From positions 160,414,044 through 160,478,043 of the forward strand of contig CM070901.1 in the NCBI GenBank assembly GCA_036417435.1: 64,000 nucleotides of DNA, given 5' to 3'. The position numbers and the translations under genes were made by a program. Below the pieces are notes generated by a model, which saw nothing but the letters and a program-made list of their open reading frames with translations, was not told the origin of the DNA and did no database searches. This document shows, one piece after another, positions 35,564 to 55,799 of the stretch (position 1 is the stretch's first letter; the number at the start of each line of letters is the position of its first letter). Origin of the DNA: Inia geoffrensis. Its lineage: Eukaryota; Chordata; Mammalia; Artiodactyla; Iniidae.

Positions 35564-35727
35564 CTTGCTCGCCTCCCGTCCCTCCCGTCAGTCTGTCCGT
35601 CCACCCTCCCTCCCGCCGGCAGCTCCGCTCAGCGTCCGACCCAGCAGAGAGGGGGCGGGCCTCCAGCGCGTTCCGCCCGTCCCCGCCCGGGCTCACCTAT
35701 AGCCGCGCAGCCCGGGCACCGCTCCAG

Positions 35728-35732
35728 CCAAT
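35728..35732 (+). promoter_or_regulatory. CCAAT box of HDAC1 promoter
   Basis: CCAAT lies within gCCAATcag, which matches the NF-Y consensus and works in either orientation. It sits roughly 100 bp upstream of the inferred HDAC1 start site, the usual spacing. Binding is inferred. Confidence 0.6.
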
Positions 35733-36034
35733 CAGAGGCGCCGGGGCCGCCCGGAACTCGGCGGGGGGCAAGGGCAGCCCGGCGAGGCCTCTGAGGGCCC
35801 CCTGGGCCTGTACCAAGGTCCGCGACAGGGGGTGGGGCTGCCCCAGGACCGTACCATTCGTCCCGGGGGAAGAAAGCCGGACTGCAAACTTCGCTGTCCC
35901 ATTCGGCTTTAGGAGAGTGCTTGGAGATCAGAGACCAACTTTGTCATTTGACAGAGGCCTACGGTGGAAAGTGACTTGCGCAAGGTCACTCAGCTGAGTT
36001 TGGAGCAGGAGAAATAAATTGACAAAGGACAGGA

Positions 36035-36205
36035 AACTTCTGTAGGCCAAACGCTGTGCAATAGCGTTACCGACATTATCTCAGTCATCTCCATTATTCT
36101 TCACGATGGCTTTGGGGTGGGGGGTGCTTTTTATCACCATTTAACAGACAAAGATAACGAAGTTCGAAGTTCGGAACTTTGTGGCTACCTCAGAGTCACA
36201 CAGTA
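36035..36205 (-). repeat. MIR relic
   Basis: Reversed MIR: catttaacagacaaagataa and ctcagagtcacacagtaatt. Confidence 0.5.
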
Positions 36206-36714
36206 ATTACGTTCAATTTTCAATCGTAATTTTTTGAATGCCTACTATGCATCAGAGGCACATTAAAAAAAGTGGCAGAACCCAGCCTTTCTTACTCCAA
36301 AGCCTACGTCCCTGATGCAGTCACCTAGGAGAACTGAGTGCCTGTGGATGGGAGGAAACTGATTGTCCCCTTATACTGGGAGCAGAGTTTCTCAGGATAC
36401 TGAAGCTACTGATATTTTGGATAATTCTTTGTTGTAGGGGACCGTCCTGTGCACTGTAGGATTTTTAACAGCAACCTTGGCCTCTACTTATTAGATGCCA
36501 GTAGTACCCTGACCCACCCCCAGCTGTGACAACAGAAATTGTCCTCAGACGTGGCAAAATGTCTCCAGGGCCAGGGGGAGGGGATTGGAGGGAGTGTAAA
36601 AGTGCCCCCCACCCTACCCTTGAGAACCACTGCACTAGACCAGTCATCAACTAATCATTATTGAAAGCTACAGACTGAAAAGCACTGTGATGGGCTATTA
36701 AAATAACAACTACA

Positions 36715-36927
36715 GGGCGTCCCTGGTGGCACAATGGTTGAGAGTCCCCCTGCCGATGCAGGGGACACGGGTTCGTGCCCGGTCCGGGAAGATCACACAC
36801 GCCGCGGAGCGTCTGGGCCCGTAAGCCACGGCCGCTGAGCCTGCGCGTCCGGAGCCTGTGCTCCGCAACGGGAGAGGCCACAGCAGTGAGAGGCCCGCGT
36901 ACCGCAAAAAAAAAAAAAAAAAAAAAA
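36715..36927 (+). mobile_element. Short CHR SINE upstream of HDAC1
   Basis: It runs from gggcgtccctggtggcacaa to gcgtaccgc plus a pure A tail. It is rich in CpG and so probably young. Confidence 0.94.
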
Positions 36928-37854
36928 CTATAACAGTATTAATATTTGGTGAGTGCTTACTATGTGCGAAGTAAGTTACTCATGATCCTATAATCAGTAG
37001 ATATATTCTTTATGCCTCTTTACAGCTTAAAGACTGCTTGGGCACTTGTGTTCCTCACCTGGGAACTGCATTTGGGCCACTAATTACAAACGTAACAGAT
37101 CTAAGACTGGGCACTTCTATTATAGAAGCAGCAAAAGACCAGGGAATAAACCCTATTCCCAGTTCTGTGTTGCTGCTTCCTAGCCAGGAACGTTTCTGGG
37201 CCCCCATTTCCCTCTTAGTAAAATGGAGAGTGTAAGAAAACAAAGTTCACCAACTCTGTGGCTGCAGCAGTGTCCAAAGGAGGAGGGTGGGGATCAGATG
37301 AGGTCATGGATGTGGCAGCATTTTATAAAATGCAGAAGAGGAATCACAAACTCAGACGCCTGCAGAGGTTACGCAGGTGATGTAAATGAGTGGGTTTATA
37401 TTTATATTGGTTTGATTCAGGTACTTTACTTGTTTTTAATATTGGATTCTTTTTCAGTTTCTAAAGAAATATGTCCTTCTCCCCATCTCTCTTCAAACAC
37501 ACTGCCATCTTCAGGGATCTTTAATTTTCCCACTTTTTAATGGAAATATGGGTGCAAAAAATTTTTCATTTTCCTCTTTTTATAAAAACAACAGCACGAA
37601 CATGATGATAGCCACTAACACTCAGGTTCATTGTCTGGGAGCAATAGGGTGTGAAGGGGACTCTGGCAATGGGAGAGCTCATACCCCACCTGAAGGCATT
37701 GGCCACTTACTCAGCTCCATGAGGACAGGTAAGCCCAAAAGAGCCAAATCTCCCTATTTTTTTTCAAGAGAAGGCAGAAATCTGGAGTTTTATGCAAAAC
37801 TACCTCAGTTTTATAAACTGCCTGCTAACTCAGTCTACTTTCAAGACAGCAGTA

Positions 37855-38365
37855 AGAGCCATCCTTTTAAAATGTAAGTCAGATCAAGTCATGGCTCGGC
37901 ACCCTGCAAAGCCTCCTCAAAATGGCTCCTGCAAAGGCCACAAGGCCCCAGGCCCCATAGGATCTATCCCCCTCCCTCAGGCTACCTTTACCTCTCAGAT
38001 CTTGCCAGGCAAGCTTCTGCCTCGGACTGCTCATCCTGCATACCACGTGGCTCACTCCCTGACCTTCAAACCTTTGCTCAAAACTCACCTTCTCATTGAG
38101 ACCTTCCCAGACCACCCTCTTTAAAACTACAAACCTCCCTCAAACATGACATTCCTAATTCCCCTTACCTTGCTGTTTTTTCCCCTTAGCACTATCACCT
38201 TGTATCATACCATACCATTTACTTCTTTGTGATGCTTATTGCTTATCTTCCTTTACAGAGTGTAAGCTCCAGAGATTTTATCTACTGCATATCCTATGAG
38301 CCCAGAATCATGCCTAGCACACAGTAGATGTTCAATAAATATTTGTTAAGTGAGTGAATAAACGC
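37855..38365 (+). repeat. L2 LINE 3' end
   Basis: caaaactcaccttctcattg, gtaagctccagagatttta and gcctagcacacagtagatgt to aataaatatttgttaagtga: a classic L2 terminus. Confidence 0.75.
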
Positions 38366-38744
38366 AATGTTTAAAGATACCTTGAAGGTGAATCAGAACA
38401 TATCTAAGGTCAAATATAGTCCTTGAATCAGTAGCTCTCAAAAATGCTGTTGCATTTATATAATGGGAGGGGGGAGTGTCTTGGGACACATCTACTCTCT
38501 AGGAGGTTCTGGGTAGGGGTTGCCCATAATCCTTTGGGGTGGGGGTTTGAAGGGGTTCAAAGAACCCATACAGCAAAGTATAGGGACCTCCTCTTGGCCC
38601 CCAACATCAGTAGGGCTAGAAAAAGTTCAGACATCCCTTCATCCCATCTTTCACCCCAATTCAGGGTGTCCCAGTTTCCATCTTCTAAACGCTCACTCCC
38701 CACTCCCAAGGAAAAGGAGCTTGGAGTGGGGAGCAGAAAGATGT

Positions 38745-39194
38745 GCAATCTTCACCAACAGACATTTATTGAGCTCCTTATGGGTGCCATGCACCAAAGA
38801 GGAACGCACAGAGGTATTAGATAAGGTCTCGGCCCTCAAGGAGCTTCTTGATGACCAGGGGAAAGGAAAAGGGGGTGGGGAGAAGCTGGTGTCAACACAG
38901 GCCTCTCTCCTCTTTGGTGGTCTCAGAAGTGGGTGGGCCCAGAAAGGGACAACTTGGACGAGTGTCCAAGACATATATGCACAGGCCACACGTGTACAAG
39001 ACACATGTGCAGAGCCCACCCAACTACAGAACCCGGGTACAGGACACGAGAAGTGTATGTGTCGCACGTGGGCGGGATTCACATGCAGAGTCCATATGTG
39101 CATAGGCCACATGGGTGTAACACAGGAACTGCATCTCCCCGAGCTGGGTTGGCTAGGTAGGGGGAGGGCTCCAAGCCCCAGCCAGCTAGGCTCC
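38745..39194 (-). other. LCK: LCK 3' UTR with polyadenylation signal
   Basis: About 450 bases follow the LCK stop. AATAAA lies at 38769-38764 on the minus strand, in the context CTCAATAAATGTCTGTTG. This resembles the end of human LCK mRNA, with cleavage expected near 38745. The segment 38960-39125 is rich in GUGU/CAUGUG-type tracts in the mRNA sense (many acatgtg and cacgtg words), as in the human 3' UTR. Confidence 0.8.
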
Positions 39195-47170
<7,976 letters not shown>

Positions 47171-47175
47171 GGTCC

Positions 47176-47500
47176 CTGGGGGAATGGAGAGGGGGCTGAA
47201 AGGGCTCCCCCAAGATCTACCCCTGCAACACCAGACATGCTAAGGCCTAGCCCTGGGAACTTCCAGAAGGACCCGAGATTGTCAGCCCCCCAGCCCTCAT
47301 TCATAAGCCACAGAAGAGCTGAAATGGGGTACTAGTCATACATGCCCTCCTGCTGAGGCCTAGGCCCCGCCCTCCCACCTGGGCTGGGCAAACCGCCACA
47401 GGCACCTTTGTTAGTCTAGTTGCCCACTTCCTGCCTCTCCCCGCTCCCGCTCTCTCTGCCCATCCCCCAAGTTGGGGGACTACCTACTAGAGATCACATA
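47176..47500 (-). promoter_or_regulatory. LCK: LCK proximal promoter / 5' region
   Basis: The first coding exon has its own splice acceptor at 47177-47176, consistent with a non-coding distal exon. The proximal transcript of mammals starts in unspliced sequence just upstream. No TATA box is visible. An ETS-type site (AGGAAGT on the minus strand) lies at about 47432-47426, next to a CAACTAG motif. The start site is inferred, not seen. Confidence 0.45.
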
Positions 47501-48026
47501 CACTTCCTCAAGCCCTAGGGAAGACCTAAGTTTTGATCCTCCCCTACCAGAGGGGTGTGTGCGCCCCACCTCCTAATTACAATTCCCCTTTCCAGACGAG
47601 GAAACTGAACATGAGGCCCTTTCTCCCGAATGTCAGCCATCAGGCTTCTGCTCCCCCAAATGCCCCCACACACAAAGTCTCCTTCAGAGGCTTCTTTCTG
47701 CTTCTCCGCAACAGAAAACACTTCAGCGGCCCTCTTGGCCATACCTTTTACTTATTTGCTTGCTTTAGCAGTGGAAACTTTTTGTCAGATGAAATCAAGC
47801 TGAACCTCATAGATAAGGCAGGTAAAAGTGGAGCTGTTCTGCCTGAAGCAGAATGTGGTGGGACCTCACTCTGAAGCTCCTGGGAATCCCTGCAGCACCT
47901 CCTCCCCCAGGGCTGCTCCTCAGGACTGCTTGGAAACAGCAGTCCTCAGGTAAAGTTTAATTGAATTTACTGTGCATTCAAGAACCTTTAATATCAGAAT
48001 CAAATCCACCTCCTCAGTCTATTCTG

Positions 48027-48028
<2 letters not shown>

Positions 48029-48075
<47 letters not shown>
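48029..48075. repeat. (AC)n microsatellite
   Basis: About 23 uninterrupted AC units, likely polymorphic. Confidence 0.97.
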
Positions 48076-48076
<1 letters not shown>

Positions 48077-48124
48077 TCACACAGCCTGTGTTCTGAGTTA
48101 GTCTTCCCAAAAACCTCTCGCTCT

Positions 48125-48465
48125 TTTCTTACAACATGCCTTTGTTTTTGTGGTTCACCTGCCTTGGAATGCTTTTGCCCATCTGTTGAACTCTAACTCA
48201 ACCTTCAAGCCTCAACTCAGATATCACCTTCTCTGTGAAGCCTTCCCAATGCCCAAAGCTCTTTGCTCCTACAGCATTCCACTTAGACCACAATCATCAA
48301 CTTAGGCACTGAGTGCCATGATTACGCTAATTTATGTGTCAGTCCCCCTGCCTCTCCTACCCCCTTGATGAGATGGGGGATTTATCAAGAGCAGAAGCTG
48401 TGTTTTATTTGCCTGAATGTCCCAGCACCCAGAACTATTCTTGTTAATAAATGTTGACTGGTATG
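48125..48465 (+). repeat. L2 LINE 3' end
   Basis: ccttggaatgcttttgccc, cctcaactcagatatcacct and gcctgaatgtcccagcaccc. Confidence 0.7.
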
Positions 48466-48681
48466 TGGAGGGTTGATGCACAGATTCTCCCATCTACAGA
48501 GGTCTTAGAAACCACCAGGTCTAACCTCTGATTTTAGATGAGCAAACAGAGGACCAGAGAGACCTGCTTAAACGCACACAACTGTTTGGGGCAGAATAAA
48601 GCTAGAGTTGCTAATACATGCTGGGACCAAGTAGAAGTGGGGACCAGTGGTGGTTTTTTGGTTAGCAAGACTTAAGATCCG

Positions 48682-49006
48682 GGGCTTCCCTGGTTGCTCA
48701 GTGGTTAAGAATCCACCTGCCAATGCAGGGGACACGAGTTTGAGCCCTGGTCCGTGAAGATCCCACATGCCGTGGAGCAACTAAGCCCCGTGTGCCACAA
48801 CTACTGAGCCTGTGCTTTAGAGCCCGTGAGCTACAACTACTGAAGCCCACGTGCCTAGAGCCTGTGCTCTGCAACAAGAGAAGCCACCGCCATGAGAAGC
48901 CTGCGCACCACAACGAAGAGTAGCCCCTGCTCGCCACAACTGAAGAAAGCCCGCACACAGCAACGAGGACCCAACACAGCCAAAAATAAATTAATTAATT
49001 AAAAAA
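48682..49006 (+). mobile_element. Long CHR SINE
   Basis: It starts gggcttccctggttgctcag. The duplicated aagacttaag flanks it. Confidence 0.93.
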
Positions 49007-49327
49007 AAAAAGACTTAAGGACCTATGTCGATTGTATCTTAATTAAAGAAAGAAAAAAAAAGATTCAAGGATAGGCCCTGGAGTTATGTTCAAATTCTGG
49101 TTCTGATAACTTACTGTGTCTCTTTGCTGAAATCAGTCTTCCTCAGCCTCACTTTGCCTTCTCTGTCAACTGGGGATCGTCATCCCTTTCTCATAAGCTT
49201 AGATGAATGTTGGCTTGATTTAGAGCTGAGAAAGACTTACACCAGTGCCCATTCTGCCCTACCAACCCCTGTTTTGGAGGGTGGGAGAATGGGACTGATA
49301 AATAATCCTCTTGGCTTTAAGCTCATG

Positions 49328-49540
49328 TTTCTTTTTTTTTTTTTTTTGCGGTACGCGGGCCTCTCACTGTTGTGGCCTCTCCCGTTGCGGAGCACAGGCT
49401 CCGGACGCGCAGGCTCAGCGGCCATGGCTCACGGGACCAGCTGCTCTGCGGCATGTGGGATCTTCCCAGACCGGGGCACGAACCTGTGTCCCCTGCATCG
49501 GCAGGTGGACTCTCAACCACTGCGCCACCAGGGAAGCTCT
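49328..49540 (-). mobile_element. Short CHR SINE, reversed
   Basis: It runs from T(15) and gcggtacgcgggcctctcac to gcgccaccagggaagctc. It is followed by an L1 3' UTR-like shred (49545-49600, ttggagtatagttgataag). Confidence 0.94.
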
Positions 49541-50410
49541 CTTTTTTTTTTAATTTAATTTTTATTTTATATTGGAGTATAGTTGATAAGCTTATGTTTT
49601 TTAAACTGAGATACTTATAACCTTTCATGGGTACCGGAAGTCACGGGTGTGTACCTCCCAAAGCATGAGTGTCAAACACATAGTTAAACCTTGTTCATGT
49701 AGTTAAACAGACATAGATCTATTACAAATAGAGGAAAATACAAAATGTACATGGAATTTTAAGCCAAATCAAGAGACTTTCAAGGAAAGGTGTACACACA
49801 TATACTCTTCCCCCTACTTTAGGAGTCCTGGGGAGACTTTTGAGAAATCTTGCTCGGCTCTGTGGCTGCAAATGGCTTTTTTATTTTTTTGATTGCTAAT
49901 TTTATTATGGCTAAGAACTGATCAGCAGCAAAAGCCTCCAGAAAAGTAGTGATAACAACCTGGAACCAGCCTAAGATGAGCCGAGCTGTCTAGTAAGGTC
50001 CTGAGCAACCCATTGTTTGTGATATTCAAATAGGCCTTGGAAAACCACAGGTTGGTTATATTACACAGAGAACACCAACATCAGATGAGGTGTCAACTTA
50101 GATCAGTAAGGTCCCTTCCAGGCTTGACATTCTCAGAGGCTTTGAAAAAGGGTAAGAGAAAGATGAGAAAAGTTTGGGGTTGAGAAAATGGGATGAACTG
50201 GGGTGCAGCAGTGAGGGGAGGCTGGTAGACAGGGAAGAAGGAACCCTCTGAAGGCTGAAGCTCGTAGGGCTGGAAACTGTACCTGTCCAGGCTGGGGTCA
50301 CGTGGGGAGGGAAAAGGAGCCACAAGGCCTTGGGCCAGCATCCAGAAGAGCAGGCAGGCAGGACTTATATCCTGGATAAATCTCGGCCTGCCATAAAGGA
50401 CTGGGGCCAG

Positions 50411-50883
50411 ATATAAAAGAATGAAATATTGCCATTTGCAGCAACATGGATGGACCTAAGATTATCATACTGAGTGAAGTAAGCCAGACCCAGAAGGACA
50501 AATATTATCTGATATCACTTATATGTGGGATCTAAAAAATAATACAAATGAACTTATTTACAAAACAGAAGCAGACTCACAGACATAGAAAACAAACTTA
50601 TGGCTACCAAAGGGGAAGCGGGGGGGATAAATTAAGAGTATGGGATTAACAGATACACACCACTATATATAAAATAGATAAACAATAAGGATTTACTGTA
50701 TAGCACAGAAACAACAAGGATTTACTGTATAGCACAGGGAACTATGTTCAGTATCTTATAATAACCTATAATGAAAAAGAATCAGAAAAAAAATGTATAT
50801 ATGCATAACTGAGTCACTTTGCTATACACCTGAAACTAACAAAATATTGTAAATCAACTATACGTCAATTAAATAAATAAATA
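50411..50883 (+). mobile_element. L1 3' end with target-site duplication
   Basis: This is a 470-base L1 tail: gaatgaaatattgccatttg, gtgaagtaagccagacccag, and the end ctgaaactaacaaaatattg with aaataaataaataaa. Perfect target duplications aaaggactggggccag flank it at 50395-50410 and 50884-50899. An internal segment, caaggatttactgtatagcac, occurs twice in tandem (about 50686-50745). Confidence 0.88.
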
Positions 50884-52044
50884 AAAGGACTGGGGCCAGG
50901 AGCGAGAAAAAGTTAAGCTGTGTTAAATTAAGCCAAAAAGTACTCAGTAACTCTGCTGGGTATCTGACCCCTAGTGTTTCCTCTGTGGCTTATTTAGTGC
51001 ACCTGGAGCCCTCCAGCTGCAGGTAGCAGGCCCTGCCGTATACAAAAGTGTGAGTTTTGGAGAATAGGGCCTGGCAGCAATCAGAAGACCCCAAGACCTG
51101 GCAATGCCAGAGGTTATTTTGGTGAGTGGCTCTCAGCCACTGGGAGCTACATGCTCCTATGAAGCCCGAGGATAATGTTGAAGGTTATTTCAATATTTCA
51201 AAAATCTGAAGGGAAATGGTACTATGATTTGTTTCTCAGTATGACAAATTGCATTATTGTTTCTTCAATGCATACTTAAGTCTCTGATGAAAATTTGAAC
51301 TAGAAAACAGGAAAATTAGTTCCTAAATGAGGTCATTCAGTCAGCAAAACCCTCAAAATCATGAGATCCATGGGGGAAGAGGGGAAAAGTATGACAGGGG
51401 AAGGGCAAAGGAGTCCTTGGAGGGAAGAATTGAGAAGGACTCATGTAAGTCACCAGCCTCATTTTAAAGATGGAGAAGGTGGCGGATCAGAGAAGGTAAG
51501 TGGTTTTCCCAATAGCACGTGAGAGCTCTTGGCAGAGGCGGGACTCCAATCAGGCCCCACCTCCTTTTTCAAGGTACTCTGCTCTATTCTTCCCTCCCAG
51601 GGAGACTAAAGCGGGCAGGGAATCCTGAGAGGTCATGCAGACAATGGAGCAGGGAGGGAGGTCTGACAGAGTGGGGTCCACTCTCCATCAAGATGTGATC
51701 ATTGTGCTGTTAACAAAGGCCTTTCTCTCTAAGGCAATTCTCCCTCTATTTGGAATGCATGTTTCTGAGTGTACCTGCTTGGTGAATACAAGTCAGCACA
51801 TATTGAGGCATGTGAATCATTGAGCATCATGCTTATGTGTACATACCCGTGGGTATGTAGGAGCCCCTGTGTGCAGATGGATGTGCGACAAAATGGGGGC
51901 ATGTATATTTTGCGTGTGCCCCTATGTAATTGTGAGGTCATATATGCATGTATTTATTTGTACAAAATGTGGGTCCCATCCTAGTCTGATTCAACCAGGT
52001 TAATAAATGAGGTCGGCAAAAAGAAAATCAAAATTAAAGCTTAT

Positions 52045-52371
52045 GGGCTTCCCTAGTGGTCCAGTGGTAAAGAATCTGCCTTCCAATGCAGGGGATGCGG
52101 GTTGGATCCCTGGTCTGGGAACTAAGATCCCACATTCCGCAGGGCAACTAAGCCTGTGGGCGCAACTACTATGTTCGTGCACCTCAACTAGAGAGCCCGC
52201 GTGCTGCAAACTACAGAGCCCACGCGCCCTGGAGCCTTCGTGCCACAACTGGAGAGAGAAAACCCGCACACCACAACTAGAGAGAAGCTCACGTGCCACA
52301 ACAAAAGATCCCACATGCTGCAACTAAGACCCGACGCAGCCAAAAAGATAAAGAAAATAAATAAATTTTAA
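52045..52371 (+). mobile_element. Long tRNA-derived SINE of a divergent type
   Basis: It starts gggcttccctagtggtccag and contains repeated cacaactagagag blocks. Duplicated aaaattaaagctta lies at 52030-52043 and 52372-52385. Confidence 0.92.
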
Positions 52372-52402
52372 AAAATTAAAGCTTAATATAAATTTCTCAT
52401 AG

Positions 52403-52505
52403 AAAGAAAGAAAGGAAGGAAGGAAGGAAGAAAGGAAGGAAGGAAGGAAGGAAGGAAGGAAGAGAAAGAAAGAAGGAAAGAAGGAAGGAAAGAAAGAAAG
52501 AAGGA

Positions 52506-52536
<31 letters not shown>

Positions 52537-52570
52537 GTGGGAGGGAAGGAAGGAAGGAAGAAAGAAAAAG
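52403..52570. repeat. (GGAA)n/(GAAA)n microsatellite
   Basis: About 160 bases of purine-only tetranucleotide repeat. It includes runs of 7 or more consecutive GGAA units at about 52428-52462 and GAAA runs at 52495-52535. It starts just after the target duplication of the SINE at 52045. Confidence 0.95.
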
Positions 52571-53924
52571 GAAACAGATCCAGAGAATCCCCAGGACTCT
52601 CAGAACCAGTAACAAAGGCAGATTCTGTGGTGAATGAAACAGGATGTTCTCTTCTCCCAACTCAGGAATTCAAGGTCCATAGGAGGAATTTTGTAGATTC
52701 TAGACCTCTGACTGGCGTCTGAAATGTTCTCGGTCAAACTCAAGATCTGTCCATGGTTCACAGAGCACCTTGTGCCAGTTATAAAGGGCCACCCCTCCCT
52801 GGGGTTTCAAACTTGGAGAGTGGAGTGAGGGCTAGATTTCAGGTACCATCCCTCTTGTCTCTTTGCACAGAGCCCAACACACAGAGTGGCCCTTCTTACT
52901 CTGTGTAGAATTGATCAAAAATCCCAGGCTGCGTGAAGCTCCTGGACTAGAGTTTCTGATCCCAGGGTTGTTTAGGAATCATATCACAATGAGCTCTGAT
53001 TCTTGTCAACTTGTTCACTTTTATCAACCCCATAGACATTGTCTCGCCTGGCGGGGCCTAGAATGTGTTTTGTCCCCTTAAAAAAAAAAAGTAACACTTT
53101 TCTTCCCCTAAGCTGTAAACCGATTCATTTATTGAACGTTCTGTCCAAGAGGTGTGCCAGCTTCTTGCCTGGGTTTCTTGGGCTAACGCTTTATGTCAAG
53201 GGCAGGCAGGCTCTTCAACTGCAGACCACTGTTGCGCTCTGGGCCACCCTCTGGCAAAATCTGTCAGGAATAATTTTAAACATTTTCTTGGCCTTTTTCT
53301 TTGGCCAAGATTTGGTTATTGGCAAAGTTGCCTATGTTCAATGAATAGCCTTAGCCTTAGCATGCCTGCCCAGAACCCTCACCGTGGCGCTCGAGAATCA
53401 GGGTTGGCAGGCATGGTAAATAATTTCTAGTGGGTAAAACAAGGATGTCTCCTCCTGAATTCCTTCCTTTTTTGCGTGTTCCTCTTTGATACAATACCAC
53501 TTTGGAATAAACTCTGTGAATTCACAGAGTTCACAAAAAAAGAGAACAAAAAGATAAGCCTTCTCTTATGCAAACAAGATGGATTTATTCTCACAAACTG
53601 GGAGTGGTTTAAACATAGAACTGATTCTGCTAGTTAGTTATTGCCATAAACAAGGGCTATAGAGCAATTATTCTAAAGCTGGTATTTTTGGTAGAGGCCC
53701 TCCAACTAGTAACTCACTAGTTATGTGTATGTACCTAGTAATTTCTTTTAGTGAACCCCCTTCCTCACGTACTTCTGTCTGTATTTCGCATCATGGGGGT
53801 TTTATCAGGATGAAGCCTTACTTACAGTTTGGCGATCCACACCACTTTATTAAAGTTTCTGAAAGTCTGCAGGTCAGGGAGGCTCAGCTCATCATATCCA
53901 TATCATAGTGAACCAAGTTCATTC

Positions 53925-54125
53925 CCAAGGCCTCCCAGTCACTCACTGACAGAGGGCCTTTGGGCAGGTTACTACACCTCTCCGAACCTCCCTCCGTTCC
54001 TTTATCTTCAAAATGGGAATAAAAAAGGGACTTGCGTCTAGGGCTGTTGTGAACATAATATGTGATATGGAGATGATCTCATATAATAAAGTACTTAACA
54101 TGGTGCTTGGTACATAGTAAGGACT
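53925..54125 (+). repeat. MIR relic
   Basis: gcctttgggcaggttactac, catcttcaaaatgggaata-like core, then tggtgcttggtacatagtaa. Confidence 0.65.
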
Positions 54126-55004
54126 AAGTAAGTGAAAATACTTATTTGAGGCCTGCGTGGGTATTTCATTACCCCAGCCTTAAATACACGCATTTTCCTT
54201 TCTGATTTCTGGCATTTCCACGAACAACTTCTTCACCTTTACTATATTTACCTCAAATGGAAACTTCACTACCATAAATGGAAAACCAGAACACACTGTA
54301 AATCAACTATACTTCAATTAAAAAAAAAAAAAAAAAAGGAAAACCAATGTCACCAGCCATAAATAGAAATCTGCATATATTAAAATAAACACATACTATA
54401 ATACCTAAATTCACATTTGTAAATATTCGTTCATTACCCCCCTAAAATCACTCACCTGCATCAGTGATGCACAGGCCATATCTGGGGAAATGCCACACTG
54501 TGAGACAGAACTCTGGACTTAGGCCTCTGTTGGTAAGTTAGAGGAGACATAACTTTCTTCCTACTTGGCCAGCCTATCGACAAAAATTTAATGGGTATGT
54601 CTTATGTGACAAGCTCTGATCTAGAGCTGGGGACACAGCGGTGAGCAGTCAGAGAGGCTCCCATCCACTTGGCCCTGCCTGCTGTGTTAGAGGTGGGTGC
54701 CCCTCCGGCAGGTCACTCCATTTTCACAGGAGGCAGTAAGGCCTGTCTTCAGCTCACTGATCGGTAAAGCCTGTGATCCTGACAAACTGACAACACAAAA
54801 CAGCAGTGTTGTTTTGCCAGGAAGTAGCATCTCAAAATCACCACCATTACCCATTAACTAAGTTAACAACATTTAGCTAAAACCGCTGAAAAGATGAGGT
54901 AGATCTCCATGTGTTGACATGGAAAGACGTCCCAGATACAACACGGCAAGCAAGTTACAGAACAGAATGTAGAGTTTAAGTCTGTTTGCATTTAAATATG
55001 GAGA

Positions 55005-55250
55005 TATAGGGAATTCTTTTAAGCCAGGCTCTGTGCTAAGCCTTCATTTGCATGACTTCATGTAATTCTCATAATAATCCTATGAAGTAAGTGCTATTAT
55101 TACCCCCAGTTTACAGATGCAAAAACTGAGGCCCAACTGGGGTAAAGGTATTTGTCTGAGGCCTCATAACAAACAATTAAGTGGTAGAGAGGCGAGGTGA
55201 ACCTCGGTCCACCTGCCTCCAGAGATAAGGCTCTTAACCAGTATGCTTTC
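55005..55250 (-). repeat. MIR relic
   Basis: caggctctgtgctaagcctt, cagtttacagatgcaaaaac and gaggcctcataacaaac. Confidence 0.7.
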
Positions 55251-55799
55251 CAGCAGCCACACAAAGGAAAATCTGGAAGGACGTGCACCAAATTGCCCAC
55301 AATGAGCATAGCCCAGGAGTGAGATTGGAGGGAGCTGTATTTCTTATGTGTCTTTGTATGTCTCTGTACTGTTTAAATTTTTAAAAACTGCCGTGTGCCG
55401 ATTTTGTAGTTGAAAAACAAAAAACAACAAAGCCCCCACGAACACAAAAACTCTGCCAAGAGACAGAAGCATTTGAGGAGAATCAAGTGTACAGCTTGCC
55501 CTTCCACTCCTCTCCTTGTCTCAAGAGGTGTAGGCATGGAATAGGGGATACAGGAAAAAAGGTTCTGTGACCACAGAAGTCTGAAAAACACTGGGTTAGA
55601 CAAAATCAAACAGCCACCTTCTCTGGGGAGACTTTCAGAGCTTCGACAAGCTAATGCTGATGGTGAAGTTAATGTGGGACATTTTGTAGCTTAGACCATG
55701 TTGATTTGGCCCCAGACCGTTTTCTTTCCAGGTGCCTCATGGGACTAGCGTTCTTTAGAACAAGCATTGGAAATGCAGCTCCAGGTGCTTTCACTATTC

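Larger units (their letters stand above)
35400..35860 (-). promoter_or_regulatory. HDAC1: HDAC1 CpG-island promoter
   Basis: This is a GC-rich, CpG-dense block around HDAC1 exon 1 with no TATA box, as expected of a housekeeping gene. A GC box (gggggcgggc) lies at 35651-35660. A CCAAT box in a typical NF-Y context (agCCAATcag) lies at 35728-35732, about 100 bases upstream of the likely start site near 35630. The sites are read directly; factor binding is inferred. No gene is recognisable upstream of the island, so a bidirectional promoter is not supported. Confidence 0.8.
35861..38744. other. LCK-HDAC1 intergenic spacer
   Basis: 2.9 kb between the LCK polyadenylation site and the HDAC1 CpG island. 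It contains a MIR (36035-36205), a short CHR SINE (36715-36927) and an L2 3' end (37855-38365). No open frame here resembles a protein I know. Confidence 0.75.

Noticed and set aside
35226..35794. Plus-strand open frames opposite HDAC1 exon 1
   Set aside because: They come from the pyrimidine tandem block and the CpG island. The composition is Pro/Ser/Leu-rich with no family resemblance, and the minus strand holds the real exon.
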